Source: Camellia lanceoleosa | Lineage: Eukaryota > Streptophyta > Magnoliopsida > Ericales > Theaceae | Reading direction: 5' to 3' | DNA: 64,000 nt | NCBI GenBank assembly: GCA_025200525.1 | Contig: CM045761.1 | Location: forward strand, 74,863,551-74,927,550 | In this document: positions 48,561 to 60,360 of the stretch, one piece after another | Numbering within the stretch: position 1 is the first letter of the stretch | How the letters are laid out: each line of letters opens with the position of its first letter | Made by a program: the position numbers and the translations under genes | The notes under the pieces: model-generated | What the model was told of the DNA's origin: nothing | Seen by the model: only the letters and a program-made list of their open reading frames with translations | Database searches by the model: none

Positions 48561-50489
48561 CTGTCCTGATGCTATTTTGTGCTTTTATTTTTTGAGAAAT
48601 ATTTGGGAGGTTCACTGTTGGATTGAGATTGATTCTAAACGATCTCGAAACTGTGTTTCGACATGCAAACGATCTCCACTTGTCAATATGAACAAGGTGT
48701 ATCCTTTTTGAGCATGTTGCAAAGTCTTTGAGAGGTAAATCAGAGGTTGTCACCAAATATTGTTTTTGTTCATTCTGTCAAAATTGCATAGTTGTTCTCT
48801 TCTATTGCATAGAATATGCATTTTCACATATACTTATGTTGCATGTGTGTCTTACATCATTCATGATTCATGCATAGGGCATGCTTTTCAATTTTGTATA
48901 GAATATGCTTTTGTTTCTTGCATAGAACATGCTTGCAATTAACATCATACGTCGGTTGTTTATCTTGTATAAAAAATGCATTGTCACTGTAATAATTTGT
49001 AATATTGTTCACTTTGTGCATCTATCGCACTTGTTCACTTTATGCATTTATCACACTTATTCACTTTGTGCATCTATTGCACTTGTTCACTTTGTACATC
49101 TATCGCACTTATTCACTTTGTGCATCCATCATACTTGTTCACTTTGTGCATCTATCGCACTTGTTACCTTTGTGCATCTATTGCACGTGTTCATTCCTCT
49201 TTGCATCTTTTCTTTTGTATCTCAGGACGTGTGAAGCACAACCTTGGGCCTATTTCATCTTGGGACGTGAGCCCGAGCGGTTTATCTTATATCTCAAGAC
49301 GCTTGAAGCGTGGCCCTAGGTGTGTTTTATCTCGAGACGCGTGAAATGCAAGCTCGAGCAGTTTCTTTTGTATCTCAAGACGCGTAAAGCGCGGCCCTGG
49401 GCAGATTTTATCTCAAGATGCATGAAATGCAAGCTTGAGCAATTTCTCTGGTATCTCAGGACGTGTGAAGCGCTGCCCTGGGTGTGTTTTATCTTGGGAT
49501 ACATGAAACACGAGCTTGAGCGGTTTCTCTTGTATCTCAGAATGCGTGAAGTGCGGCCCTGGGCGTGTTTTATCTCGTGACGCGTAAAACGCGAGCTCAA
49601 GTGATTTCTCTTGTATCTCAGGACACATGAAGCGTGGCCCTTGGCGTGTTTTATCATGCAACGTGTGGAACACGAGCCCGAGCGGTTTCTCCTGTATCTT
49701 AAGACGTGTGAAGTGCGGCCCTAGGCGGGTTTTATCTCAGGACGCGTGAAACGCGAGCCCGAGTAGTTTTTCTTGTATCTCAGGACGTGTGATGCACAAG
49801 CCCGAGCAGTTTCTCTTTTATCTCAAGACGCGTGAAATGTGAGCCCGAGTTGTTTCTCTTGTATCTCAGGACGCGTAAAGTGCGAGCCCAAGCGGTTTCT
49901 CTTTTATCTTAGGACATATGAAACGCGAACCCAAGCGGTTTGCTTTTCTTAGTTTCTCAAGACGCGTGAAACGTGAACTTTAGTAGTTTTCCTTTTATCT
50001 CGGCATGTGCAAAACATGACCTCGAGCGGTTTTTGTTTCTCAGTTTCTCAGGATGCATGAAACGTAACCCTGAGTGGTGTTTTCTTTCCTCATCTCGCAA
50101 TTCGGCATGGATAGATTGTGTTTTAGGTCTTTTTGCATGGAACTTGTGTTGATTTTAAGCTTGCAGCAGCTCATTCATATGTTGTTATCTTGTTATTGCT
50201 TATTGCATCATCTTGCATGATCATAAGTTTTCAAAATAGCCGGCTTCGTGAAGCGTGTGAGTGCAACTTTGAAAGTTTTTTTGCATGCATATCATTTGCA
50301 TCTTGCCCCAGAACTACTCTAGTTTGATTTCTTGCAAAGGGATACGTAGGTAGCTTGCGAGTGCAACCATTTTATTTATGTCTTGATTGTTTGTCCAAGT
50401 ACTACGGCCTTGTCAAAATGGGTCATCTTCGGGCTTTGACATTCACTCACATCATTTCATGACTCCGAGTTCTATCAAAGAGGGGCAAC
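48561..50489. repeat. E-A 3' region: hairpin block and two tandem arrays
   Basis: 48,640-48,745 is the decayed version of the conserved hairpin block (minus strand). 49,005-49,186 is a 26-bp unit in seven copies (TTCACTTTGTGCATCTATCG core). 49,215-50,090 is an 81-bp unit made of two 40-bp halves with TATCTCAGGACGCGTGAAGCG. 50,340-50,489 is the conserved 3' end, matching 7,621-7,790, and ends in the PPT AAAGAGGGGCAAC (50,477-50,489). Confidence 0.8.
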
Positions 50490-53400
50490 TGTAGACACCC
50501 CATTTTTGACCGCCCTTATGACTTGGATGTCACCACTTGCACATCCTATGATAAGTGTATAAGCTTGTTAAGTGCTCAGAGTCCTCAGCGGAATGCCACA
50601 ACTTTGAGGCTTCAAACCCTACACACTACTGCCTTATTTTTGGACCAAAATTAGAGTTTTTCAAGCCTGTAACCTCTGCCGCCATAGATTTTGGCTACCG
50701 ACCACTAATGTGGCCTGCCGGCCACAAGTGTGTTTCACAGATATTTTTTTGCCAGCTGTGCCAACTATTGGCACAGATGCATGCACCTTATTACACGTAT
50801 ATGTATTGGTATTTCTAAGGGAGTGTGATGGTTTTCTATATATAGAGGACCTCCCTCTTGCTTTCAAGGTTAGAAAATTTTGGAGAAAATTATTTTCTCT
50901 CTCTCTCTTGCAAATTTTTTGAACCTTTGGCTATATGCTCTAAACCAAACCTTACCATCCTTGAGCTGAGGTACTTTTGAGCCCTTTTTGAGCTCTTGAG
51001 GGTGTGTTTGTGTTGAATTGTTGCTTGGAAGTGCTCTTTTCTTCAAGAGGTACAAGGCTTAATTTGTTTTCTTTTTTTCTTACTATTTTTCTACTATTTT
51101 TGGGCTGTATAAACTCTGTATTGTTGGGATGAAACTTGTGGTTTAAGGCCTTAAAGGGTGGAGGGGTGGTTCACCTCTTTTTCCACCTTGCTTCTCTAGC
51201 CTTTACCCTTGTGTTTCCCACCTTTACACTACTTTTTTTTTTAGCTTTTAAACATTGATTTTCAGAGTTATTTTAGTGGCTAAAACATTGTTTTGAAGTC
51301 CAAAATTAGAGGGGTTAGCCTCTCCTCCTTATGTCTTGCTTACTAGCCTAGCATGCTCCATGTTTTAGCTTATTCTTCTAGCTTTTTTTGTCTTAATTCC
51401 AGCATGTTTTAGGACTAATTTAGCACTATTTTAGGATTGTTTTTAGTTGTTTGTTACATTTGAGCTTTGTATGGCATGCTTGTAGTGTAATTGTCCTCAT
51501 AGGTCTGGTGGTTTAGGCCTTAGCGACCATCCTATTTGAGTTGATATCATTTATTTCAAGCTTTCCATGCTTGCTTTCACATTCAATCACCTCTGCAACC
51601 TCCCTCATTTCTTAACTTTTGCTTTGCTTTGAAAGTTGGTTCAAACTAGTTGCTTGTTTAAAGCTTGAGATTGAGGTCATATGCTTAATGGTTTAATCCC
51701 TTTGAGGGTTCATTACCAAGGGCATGACACTTCTCTCATGCCTAAAACAACTTTTGGTTTGATGCTTCTTTCCATTAGAGGACTTAAAACTCATCTTTGG
51801 ATTTAAATTACTAAGGAATGGTTGGCAATTTAAAATGGAGTAATAAAACTTGGGCTAAAATGATGTAATATAATAACTTGGTTTGGGTTCAATCGGACGT
51901 TAATTGAATCCTTGAGTCTTGAATCATTTCATATTCATTAGTGATGAAAACGGCTCATTAGTGATGAAAATGGTTCAAGAGTCATTGTCAAACACTTACT
52001 TTGATTAATCCATGATAAGGAGAGGGTTTGAGAGTCTTTATTTGTTGTATTTATTAAACTTGCACCCTTTGATTCATAGGCCATCATGCAATGAAATTGT
52101 GTCAATTGATGGTTTGTGAATCAAATTTTGCCACTCCTTTGAGCTATTTGATGATAAGGAGGGGTAAGTTATGCAAACAACCCTTGAGAATATCATGTGC
52201 TTGCTCTGTTTGCTCTCTGTTATAGCAAAAAGAACCAGGCATCAGTGGCTGGTAGGCCATTACTTGGAGACGGCAAGCCATAATTTGTGGCCGGCAGGCC
52301 ACTACTTCTAGCCTGCTGGCCACTTTTGCAAAATCCAGCAGTAGCTTTTTGAAATAAATAGAGTTATTTTTTAAGAGGAAAAGTAGTGCAAGTGTTCTAC
52401 TCTGCAAAGAGGCTTCTTAGCAACAAAACAGTGGCTTTTCGGGTGGAAATCCGTGCGTATGCATGAGCACTCCTCACTTCCCGAGGCTATTTAGTCTAAG
52501 TATTTAGATTAGACATCTGTTGTAATTAATTAGTTATAGCTAATTAATTTGTAAAGTATTGTAAATAATTAGCTAGCTAGACTAGTTATTTAATTTTGTC
52601 TTGTAATAATTAGTTAGCTAGAATAGTTAAATAATTTGTTGTTGTAATAATTAGTTAAGTAGTTTAGCTAAGTTATTCATTTTGGTTTGTAATAGTTAGT
52701 TAATTCGTAGTAATTAGTTTAGCTAGTTAGTTTATTCGGATCCTCCTGCACGAGGGCAAGCAAATATGTAATAATGTGTATGTCTTCCAACCCCACGTCT
52801 TTTTCCCTTTTATTTACTTGTTTATGATGCCTAGTATAGGGCATCATCTTTTGTTTAGCATTGCTCAGCTTGCATCCATTGTCATGCATGCATTAAGGCT
52901 CGATTCATCATTCTAACTTGCATTGTTAGTTTAAACGCTTATTTGGAAATGTTCTTAGACCGCATGTTATCAAGTTGATGCACAGACCATATTAATAGTT
53001 GAGCCTAGTAATTACATATCGCATGCGTTGCATTAGTCATATTGCATTGCATTAGTTAGGATCATGCATTTTTCCTAACTCTTTCATCTTTTTGGCTTGG
53101 AGTACTAGGTGAGCCTTTACTCGCATTAGCATAATTGCATGAATGTGATTGTTGCCATATCTAGCATGCTTGCCATGAGGCTAAGTGCTTAAATGATAAA
53201 CTATTTGAATGCTTGTGGATGAAGGCTAATTGCTTGAATTGGAATAATTTGAGTAATATTCATATGAGATCATTTTTTCAAGTGGTACATATTTGAAACT
53301 ATTTTCAAAACAAACATGAATCAAGCATTCTAATTCTTGCAAATTAGTCTATACTTGTGTGTGCGCACATCACATAGTAATGCTAGCCTAATAATCTGAA

Positions 53401-53794
53401 CAAGAACATATATTGTAGATAAGATTCATATCATGATTCGTAGAGACCAATCGTTGATCAGGCGAGCAGGGGTGCTCAATTCATAACCTTCCCCTCTCGT
53501 ACCTAAGTTCCCAAGCTGAGACAATCTTGGTAATGACGGACACGTGGCCTTTAGCACGAGTCATGGGTTTCCTAAATTCCCTAAAAACATTTAGGTAGCG
53601 ACTCTATATCTAGCAAAGTAGTCCATTTTTGGCATTTTGATTCAAAATCAATTTTCCAAAACATTTGTCAGATTTGGACTCTTTAGTGATTATCATTTCA
53701 CATTGCATTTGTGAGATTAGATTCAGAACCGCAAGAGTCCGATACTGTAGGGCTTATTAGACTTTTGAATGGGGCCATGAAAAGTCAAGCTACA
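50490..53794 (+). repeat. E-A 3' LTR (3,305 bp)
   Basis: Starts TGTAGACACCCC right after the PPT and ends AAGTCAAGCTACA. TATA-like CTATATATAGAGG at 50,836-50,848; motif clusters at 50,693-50,733 and 52,243-52,325; PBS-like 10-mer with one change at 53,596-53,605. It is related along its length to 56,973-60,337. No PBS follows it, consistent with a 3' LTR. Confidence 0.9.
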
Positions 53795-54269
53795 AGGTGG
53801 TTTTACAATCAGTTAGTCGAGCACACAATGATGTTGTTGATGATAAAGAGGGGTGCGATAATGAAGATGATTACTATGAGCATTGACTTTCCAAGAAGAC
53901 GAGCTACATAATCATTTTGATTCTAATATAAATTTTGATATAGAACTTTAATTGTTGTGTCATTTTATGTTTTTATGACACTATTGTTTAAGTGTCTTTG
54001 AGTTTGAGTGCAATGACTATTCAAATTTTTTTTTATTTTTTATTTTTTATTTTTTGTGTATATGGGTGTTTGTTTGTGTCCCCCCCCTCTCTCTCTCTCT
54101 CTTCCTCTCTTTTTCTCTTTCTCCAATTTTTTTTTTCTTTCTTATGTCATGTTATTGTTTAGTTATCACTTATGTTCTGATATTAATTTTGTTATACAGC
54201 CGTTGATATTAATGTAATTGCTTATTTTACATATGCTTCACACATGTAATTGTTGAGTTGTTGTGCTAG
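53795..54269 (+). other. Acidic ORF fragment and T/C-rich tract
   Basis: 53,795-53,890 in one frame reads an acidic tail (DNEDDYYEH then stop), which may be the end of a CACTA TNP2-type transposase; this is weak. 54,025-54,135 is T-rich with a (CT)n run. Confidence 0.3.
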
Positions 54270-55857
54270 ATTGTCGGCCCTAGTAAAGTTCGAAGTGCAG
54301 CATCATCAAAAGTTCCTCTACTTTCCCAACAAGCTGCAGCTAGAATTGCTGCCCCTACTCAGCATGCACCACCTAATTCAACCCCATTTACTTAGAGTGT
54401 ACCACCTACAAATGTTCTAAGTATCCAGCCTGTACCATCTACAAATGCAACTACTACCGAGGTTGCACCATCTACAAATACAACTACTACCCAAGATGTA
54501 CCATCTACAACTAGTTTGCATACTCGTTCTAGACAAGTCAAGGGTCAGACTCGAGAAAAAAGCATAGCACGTCTCATAGCTAACAATGGTGGTGAAAAAC
54601 TTCTTGTTTGGATCCCTACAGATGCAAAAGTGCTAATAGGGCCTTATGCCACTCCATTTGCAAATGAACTTGGTTTACAGATAAGGATGGTTGCTCTAAT
54701 CATTAGTATATAAAGTGGGACAAGATTGATGAGATTCATAAAGCCCCAATCATTCAAGCAGTTCAGGTACATGTATTTGCTATTTTTCAAATAATTAGAT
54801 TATCAGCAGTACTTGCATCTTGATATTAATAAAAGCATTCATTATATTTGCAGGATAAATTTGAGATTGTTGATTATGATGAGGATGAAGAGATTCGGAA
54901 AGGGGTCAATAAAAAGTGTAAAACTCTTTACAAAAATTGGCGTAACAAGATGAATACTCATTACTCGAAGTTGGTAGACGCTGGTGTTGACCCTTATAGT
55001 AAACCATACAAAAGGGTCGATTATGAGGCTTGGGTACACATGATCAATCATGTATGGTTTATGGAGATTATCTGGTAAAATTTCCTAATTTAAAGAATCA
55101 TGTTGTAATTTCAATTTAATTTTACTAATCAATTAATTTTGCAGAACTTGGCTAAAAAAGGAAAGGATAGTTAATCGAGGTTACCATATAATCATACAAT
55201 GGGCTCCAAGTCATTTCAAGCTGCAATATATAAACAGGTGATGCATTTATTATATTTAAAGTGTGATTAAGTTAAAATTAATTATGTATGCTTACTTTTA
55301 AATGGAATTAGGGTACTGAGAAGACTAACATTGTAAACTTCTACAAAGATTCCCATTAGAGCAAGAGAAAGTCGGATTGGGTAGCCTCAATATGTGATCA
55401 ATTACATGTAAGTATGCCAATTAATAGAGTTACATATTTATGTAAATGATAGTATTTGTAGAAGTTGTTTACAAATTGATAGGAACCTTTGAAAAGCAAC
55501 GTGAAGAGTTTTTAGAGCCTGGGACAATACCTTTAACTCAGGAGCAGCTGTCAATTGAGATTCTTAGAAAGAAATTGGGATACATAAAAGGCTTTGGAGT
55601 TTGTCCAAAACCATCATCATCGAGATCTTCTGTTAGTGCACAAGCACATATTGAGGTGGTTTCGAGCCTACAAAAACAACTAGAGTGATTGAAGAATTTG
55701 TCCGAGGTCCAGCAAGAACAAATTGTAGCACAAAACTTGTTAGCACAAGAGCAAGCTAAAATGATTGAAATGCAAAACAAAAGATTTGAAGAGATTGAGA
55801 AGTTTCTGAGGATGCGCAAGGATCAGGCAGGCAAGTAGGTTAATGAAGATGATTATC
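54270..55857 (+). pseudogene. Ptta/En-Spm (CACTA) family gene remnant
   Basis: Exonic segments separated by AT-rich introns: a Thr/Pro-rich N-terminus with repeated VPSTNTTTT; then SIARLIANNGGEKLLVWIPTDAKVLIGPYATPFANELG; 54,854-55,078 (DKFEIVDYDEDEEIRKGVNK..., YKNWRNKMNTHYSKL); 55,150-55,238 (RLPYNHTMGSKSFQAAIYKQ); 55,312-55,410 (TEKTNIVNFYKDSH then a stop, then SKRKSDWVASICDQLH); 55,446-55,857 (a coiled-coil Gln-rich end). The NHTMGSKSF and FYKDSH motifs fit the plant transposase (Ptta/En/Spm) family. Stops at about 54,394, 54,713, 55,172, 55,358 and 55,686 make it dead. Confidence 0.7.
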
Positions 55858-56972
55858 TATCAGATGAATCTTATTGACAAGCACTTTTGTAAGTATATTT
55901 TCCATAATTTAATTTTCAAATCACTACAAGCATTTCACTTAATATATCTTGTTGTGTTGAACAAACTATAAAATAGTCTGGTTCAAAAGACTTAAAAGGC
56001 CTGTTCGGGGGGCGAAATTGCGAAATGACCACCGAAACCACTAAAACTTAGCACGGGTAGCTTACTCAAGCCTAAATAGAATTATAGGAACAAACGGGGA
56101 CCTTGATTGGATTTCCGGGGAAAATTATAAAACACATGACTTAAAAGGACTGTTCGGGGGGCAAAATTGCGAAATGACCACCAAACCTGCCAAAACTTGG
56201 CACGTGAAGCTTTCTCAAGCCTAAATAGAATTGTAAGAACAAACGGGACCTCGATTGGATTTCCGATTAGAAAATTAGAAGGAAAATTGTAAAACACAAG
56301 ACTTAAAAGGCCTGTTCGAGAGGCGAAATTGTGAAATAACCACCGAAATCGTCGAAAGTTGGCAAGGGCAGCTTGCTCAAGCCTAAATCGACTTGTAGGA
56401 ACAAATGGGGCCTCGATTGGGTTTCTGGTTAGAAAATCAGAAGGAAAATTGTAAAACAGAAGACTTAAAAGGCCCATTCAGGGGGGGCAAAATTGCAAAA
56501 TGACCACCAAAACTGTCAAAACTTGGCACGGGTAGCTTGCTCAAGCCCAAATAGACTTGTAGGTACAAATGGGACCTCGATTGGATTTCCAGTTAGAAAA
56601 TTAGAAGGAAAATTGTAAACACAAGACTTAAAAGGCCCGTTTGGGGGGTGAAATTACGAAACGACCACTGAAACCGCTGAAACTTGGCACGTACAGCTTG
56701 CTCAAGCCTAAATAGAATTGTAGGAACAAACGGGACCTTGATTGGATTTCCAATTAGAAAATTAGAAGGAAAACTGTAAAACACAAAACTTAAAAGACCT
56801 GTTCAGGGGGCGAAATTGCTAAATGGCCACCGAAACTACCGAAACTTGGCATGACTAGCTTGCTCAAGCCTAAATAGACTTGTAGGAACAAATGGGACCT
56901 CGATTGGATTTTTGGTTAGAAAATTAGAAGAAAAATTGTAAAACACAAGACTTAAAAAGCCCGTTCGGGGGC
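55858..56972. repeat. 161-bp tandem array, six full units (from 55,989)
   Basis: Each unit begins GACTTAAAAGGCCTGTTCGG, passes through GAAATGACCACCGAAACC and CTTGCTCAAGCCTAAATAGA, and ends GAAAATTGTAAAACACAAGA. Unit starts are near 55,989, 56,138, 56,301, 56,461, 56,626 and 56,787. A seventh unit is cut after about 25 bp by the E-E LTR at 56,973. The first unit lacks about 14 bp. 55,858-55,988 is AT-rich spacer. Confidence 0.88.
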
Positions 56973-59900
56973 TGTAGACACCCCATTTTTGACTGCCCTT
57001 TCGACTTGGACATCACCACTGGCACACCAAATGATGAATGTGTATATGCTTGTTAAGTGCTCGGAGTCTTCAGCGGAACACCAAAACTTTGAGCGTTTCA
57101 AATCTTACACACCTGTTGCCTTTTTTGGACAAAAACCATGGAAGCCTGCAACCTCTTGTGGCTTGCCGGCCACTGCTATGGGCTGCTAATCACTGTTTCT
57201 GGTTGCTGGCCACTAATGTGGCCTGTCGGCCACCATTAGTGGCCTGCTACCCTCAAGTGCATTTTCGTAGATATTTTTCGACCAGCTGTACCAGCTGTTG
57301 GCACAGATGTATGCACCTTCTTACACGTATATGTATTGATATTTTTGAAGGAGTTGCATGGTTTTTTATATAGAGGAGGCCTCCCCTTCCATTTTTAAGG
57401 TTGGAATTTTAAGAGAAAAATTCTCTCTCCCTACAACTCTCTCTCTCTCTCTCTCTTGCAATTCCTTAGCTTTTTGCAAGCTTTTGCCTATACACTCTTA
57501 ATCAAACCTCTCCATCTTTCAGTTGAGGTACCTTTGAGCCTTATTTGAGCTCTTAAGTGTGTGTTTGCCTTGATTTGTTGCCTAGAATTGGTTCTCCTCT
57601 TCAAGAGGTATAAAGCTTCACTTTTCTTCTTGCTTTATTTACTCTTTTTCTTCCTATTTTCCCACTATTTTTAGGCTGTATAAACTCTATATTTTTTGGC
57701 TGAAACTTGTGGCTTAAAGCCAATAAGGGTTGAAAGGTGGTTCACCCTTTTTTACACCCTGCTCTCAAGGCCTTTACCCTTGTGTTTTCCATCTTTACAC
57801 TATCTTTTTTTGAGCTTTTAAACATTGATTTTCATAGTTATTTCAGTGGATAAAATCATGGTTTGAAGTCCAAAATTGGAGTGGTTAGCCTCCCCTCCTT
57901 GTGTCTTACTTACTAGTCTAGCATGTTCTATGTTTTAGCTTATTGTTCTAATTATCTTTGTCTTAATTCCAACGTGTTTTAAGACTTATTTAGCACTATT
58001 TTAGACTATTTTTAAGTGTTCATTGCATTTAAGTCTTGTATTGCATGCTTGTAGTGTAATTGTCTTCATAGGTTTGGTGGTTTATGCATTAGCCACCATC
58101 CTATTTGAGTTGATAGCATTTATCTCGTGCTTTCCTTACTTGTGATCACCTTTAATCACCTTTGCAACCTCCCTTCTTTCTTGGCTTTTGCTTTTCTTTG
58201 AGAGTTGTTTCAAACCTATTGTTCTTTTAAGCTTAAGATTGAGGTTGTCATGCTTAATGGTTTAATCCCATTGTGGGTTCATTATCAACGGCATGACATC
58301 TCTCTCATGCCTTAAGCCAAACCTTGGTTTGACACTTCTCTCCATTGGAGGACTTAATTCATTTTTGGACTCAATTGATTAAAGAATTGAAACGTAACTG
58401 AAAAGGAGTGATAAAATTGTGGACTAAAAGTGATGCAAAATAATAATTTGGTTAGGGTTCAATCAGACGTTAATTGAACCTTTGAGTCTTGAGTCGTTTC
58501 ATACTCATAAGTGATGCAAATGGCTCAAGATTCATTGTCAACTACTTCCCTTGATTATTCATGATAGGGTGGTGGCTTTGAGAGTCTTGTTTTGTTGCAT
58601 TCGTTGAACTTGCACACTTGGCTCATAAGCCATCATGCAATGAAATTGTATCCATTGATGGTTTATGAATCAAACTTACTACTTCTTTGAGCTGTTTGAT
58701 GATAAGGAGAGGAGAGTTGTGCAAATAACCCTTGAGAATACCCTGTTCTTGCTCTGTTTACTCTCTGTTGCAGTAGAAAAATCCAGTCATTAGTGGCTGG
58801 CAGGCCACTGTCGGCCACCATCAGTGGACGGCAGGCCATCACTTCTAGTCTGCCAGCCACTTGTGCAAAATCCAGCAGTGCACTTTTGAAGCAAAACAAA
58901 GTTGTTCTTGAGGTGGAAAACAATGAAAGTGTTCTACTGTGCAACAGAGGCACCTGGTAGCAGAACAGTGGTCTTTTTCGGGTGGAAATATGTGCGCATG
59001 CATAAGCATTCCTTGCTCCTAGGGCTTCTTAGTCTAAGTACTTAGCTTAGATATTTGTTGTAGTTTATTAATTGTAGCTAGTTAATTTTGTAAAGTGTTG
59101 TAATTAATTAGTTAGCTAAGCTAGTTATTTGATTTTGTCTTGTAATAATTAGTTAGCTAGAATAGTTAATTAATTTGTTGTTGTAATAATTAGTTAAGTA
59201 GTTTAGCTAAATTATTCATTTGGGTTTGTAATAGTTAATTAATTAGCGTAGCTTTAATTAGTTTAGCTAGCTAGTTTATTGAGACCCTCCTACATGAGGG
59301 CACAAATGTTGTAATAATGTGTATGTCTTCTAGTCCCACATCTATCTCCCTTTTATTTATCTGTTTACGATGGTTAGTTTAGGGCATCATGTTTCGTTTA
59401 GCATCTTTCATGCCTTGCATCCACTTGTATTGCATACATTGAGCTCGGTGCATCATTCTAACTTGCATTGTTAGTTAACGCTTCTTTGAATATGTGCTTA
59501 CACCGCATGCTATCAAATTGACTCGCATGATATACCTAGTAGCCGAGCTTATTAGTTGCATATCCCATATGTTGCATTAGTTATATTGCATAGTTAGGAT
59601 CATGCATTATTCTAACTTTATCATCTTTTTGGCTTGGAGTACTAGGTGAGTTTTTTTACTTGTTTTAGCATAATAGCATGAGTGTGATTGTTGTCATGAC
59701 AAAGCAAGTTCACCATGAGGCTAAGTGCTTATCTGATAAACTGCTTGAATGCCTGTGGATGGAGGCTTGTTGCTTGAATTGGAATAATTTGAGTAATGTT
59801 TATATGCGATCACTTTTTTCAAGTGGTACATATTCGAAATAATTTTGCAAACAAACATGAATCGAATGTTCCAATTCTTGCAAATTAGTTTATAATTGTG

Positions 59901-60337
59901 TGTGCGCGCGCATTACATGGTAATGCTAGCTTAATAATCAGAACAAGAGCATATAATGTAAATAAGATTCATGTCATGATTTGTAGAGGCTGATCTTTGA
60001 TCAGGTGAACGAGGGTACTCAATTCATGACATTCCCCTCTCGTACCTAAGTTCCTGAGCTGAGACAATCTTGGTAATGATGGACACGTGGCCTTTGGCAC
60101 GAGTCATGGTTTCCTAAATTTTTCAAAAATATTTAGGTGGCGACTCTATATCTGGCAAAGCAGTCCATTTTTGGCATTTTGATTCAAAATCAATTTTTTA
60201 AAAAGATTTGTCAGATTTGGACTCTTTGGTGTTTATCTATTTCACATTGCACTTGTGAGATCAAATTCAAAACCGTGGGAGTCTGATACTATAGGGCTTA
60301 TTCGTCTTCCGAAAGGAGTGCGAAAAGTCGTGCTACA
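56973..60337 (+). repeat. E-E 5' LTR (3,365 bp)
   Basis: Starts TGTAGACACCCC and ends AGTCGTGCTACA. TATA-like TTTTATATAGAGG near 57,363-57,375; a CT microsatellite at 57,436-57,460; motif clusters at 57,163-57,246 and 58,793-58,862; hairpin at 59,990-60,004; a CACGTGG G-box-like site near 60,084, also present in the other LTRs. Confidence 0.92.
59990..60147 (+). promoter_or_regulatory. Conserved LTR leader block of E-E
   Basis: CTGATC-TTT-GATCAG (59,990-60,004); CCTAAAT (60,113-60,119) pairing with ATTTAGG (60,131-60,137); then TGGCGACTCT (60,138-60,147), identical to the first ten bases of the PBS 205 bp downstream. Confidence 0.65.
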
Positions 60338-60342
60338 TTTTC

Positions 60343-60360
60343 TGGCGACTCTGCTGGGGA
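60343..60360 (+). promoter_or_regulatory. Primer-binding site of E-E
   Basis: TGGCGACTCTGCTGGGGA, five bases after the LTR end. It corresponds to the 3' end of a plant tRNA-Arg with CCA, with one or two mismatches to the sequence I recall. Confidence 0.85.

Larger units (their letters stand above)
1..53794 (+). mobile_element. E-A: outer Tat/Ogre-like LTR retrotransposon, split by nested insertions
   Basis: Two pieces fit one + strand element. The left piece (1-3,165) holds the DUF7745-like gene and exons 3-6 of a PMD gene, both antisense. The right piece (47,928-50,489) holds PMD exon 1, its promoter, a tandem-repeat 3' region and a PPT, followed by the 3' LTR (50,490-53,794). E-C and E-B (3,166-47,927) lie between. 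PMD exon 2 and the rest of exon 1 are missing at the junction, so sequence was lost during or after nesting. Gag-pol and the 5' LTR would lie left of the window. That the two pieces were once one element is inferred from complementary gene content and orientation; an alternative is two related elements brought together by recombination. Confidence 0.6.

Noticed and set aside
49005..49657. Open frames of about 100 residues on both strands
   Set aside because: They are translations of the 26-bp and 81-bp arrays, open on both strands, with no independent support.
55929..55938. CACTACAAG, like a CACTA terminal inverted repeat
   Set aside because: It points away from the Ptta-like gene and no matching end was found at a sensible place; the nearby CTTGTAGTG sites (about 51,480 and 58,050) are inside LTRs and look like chance.
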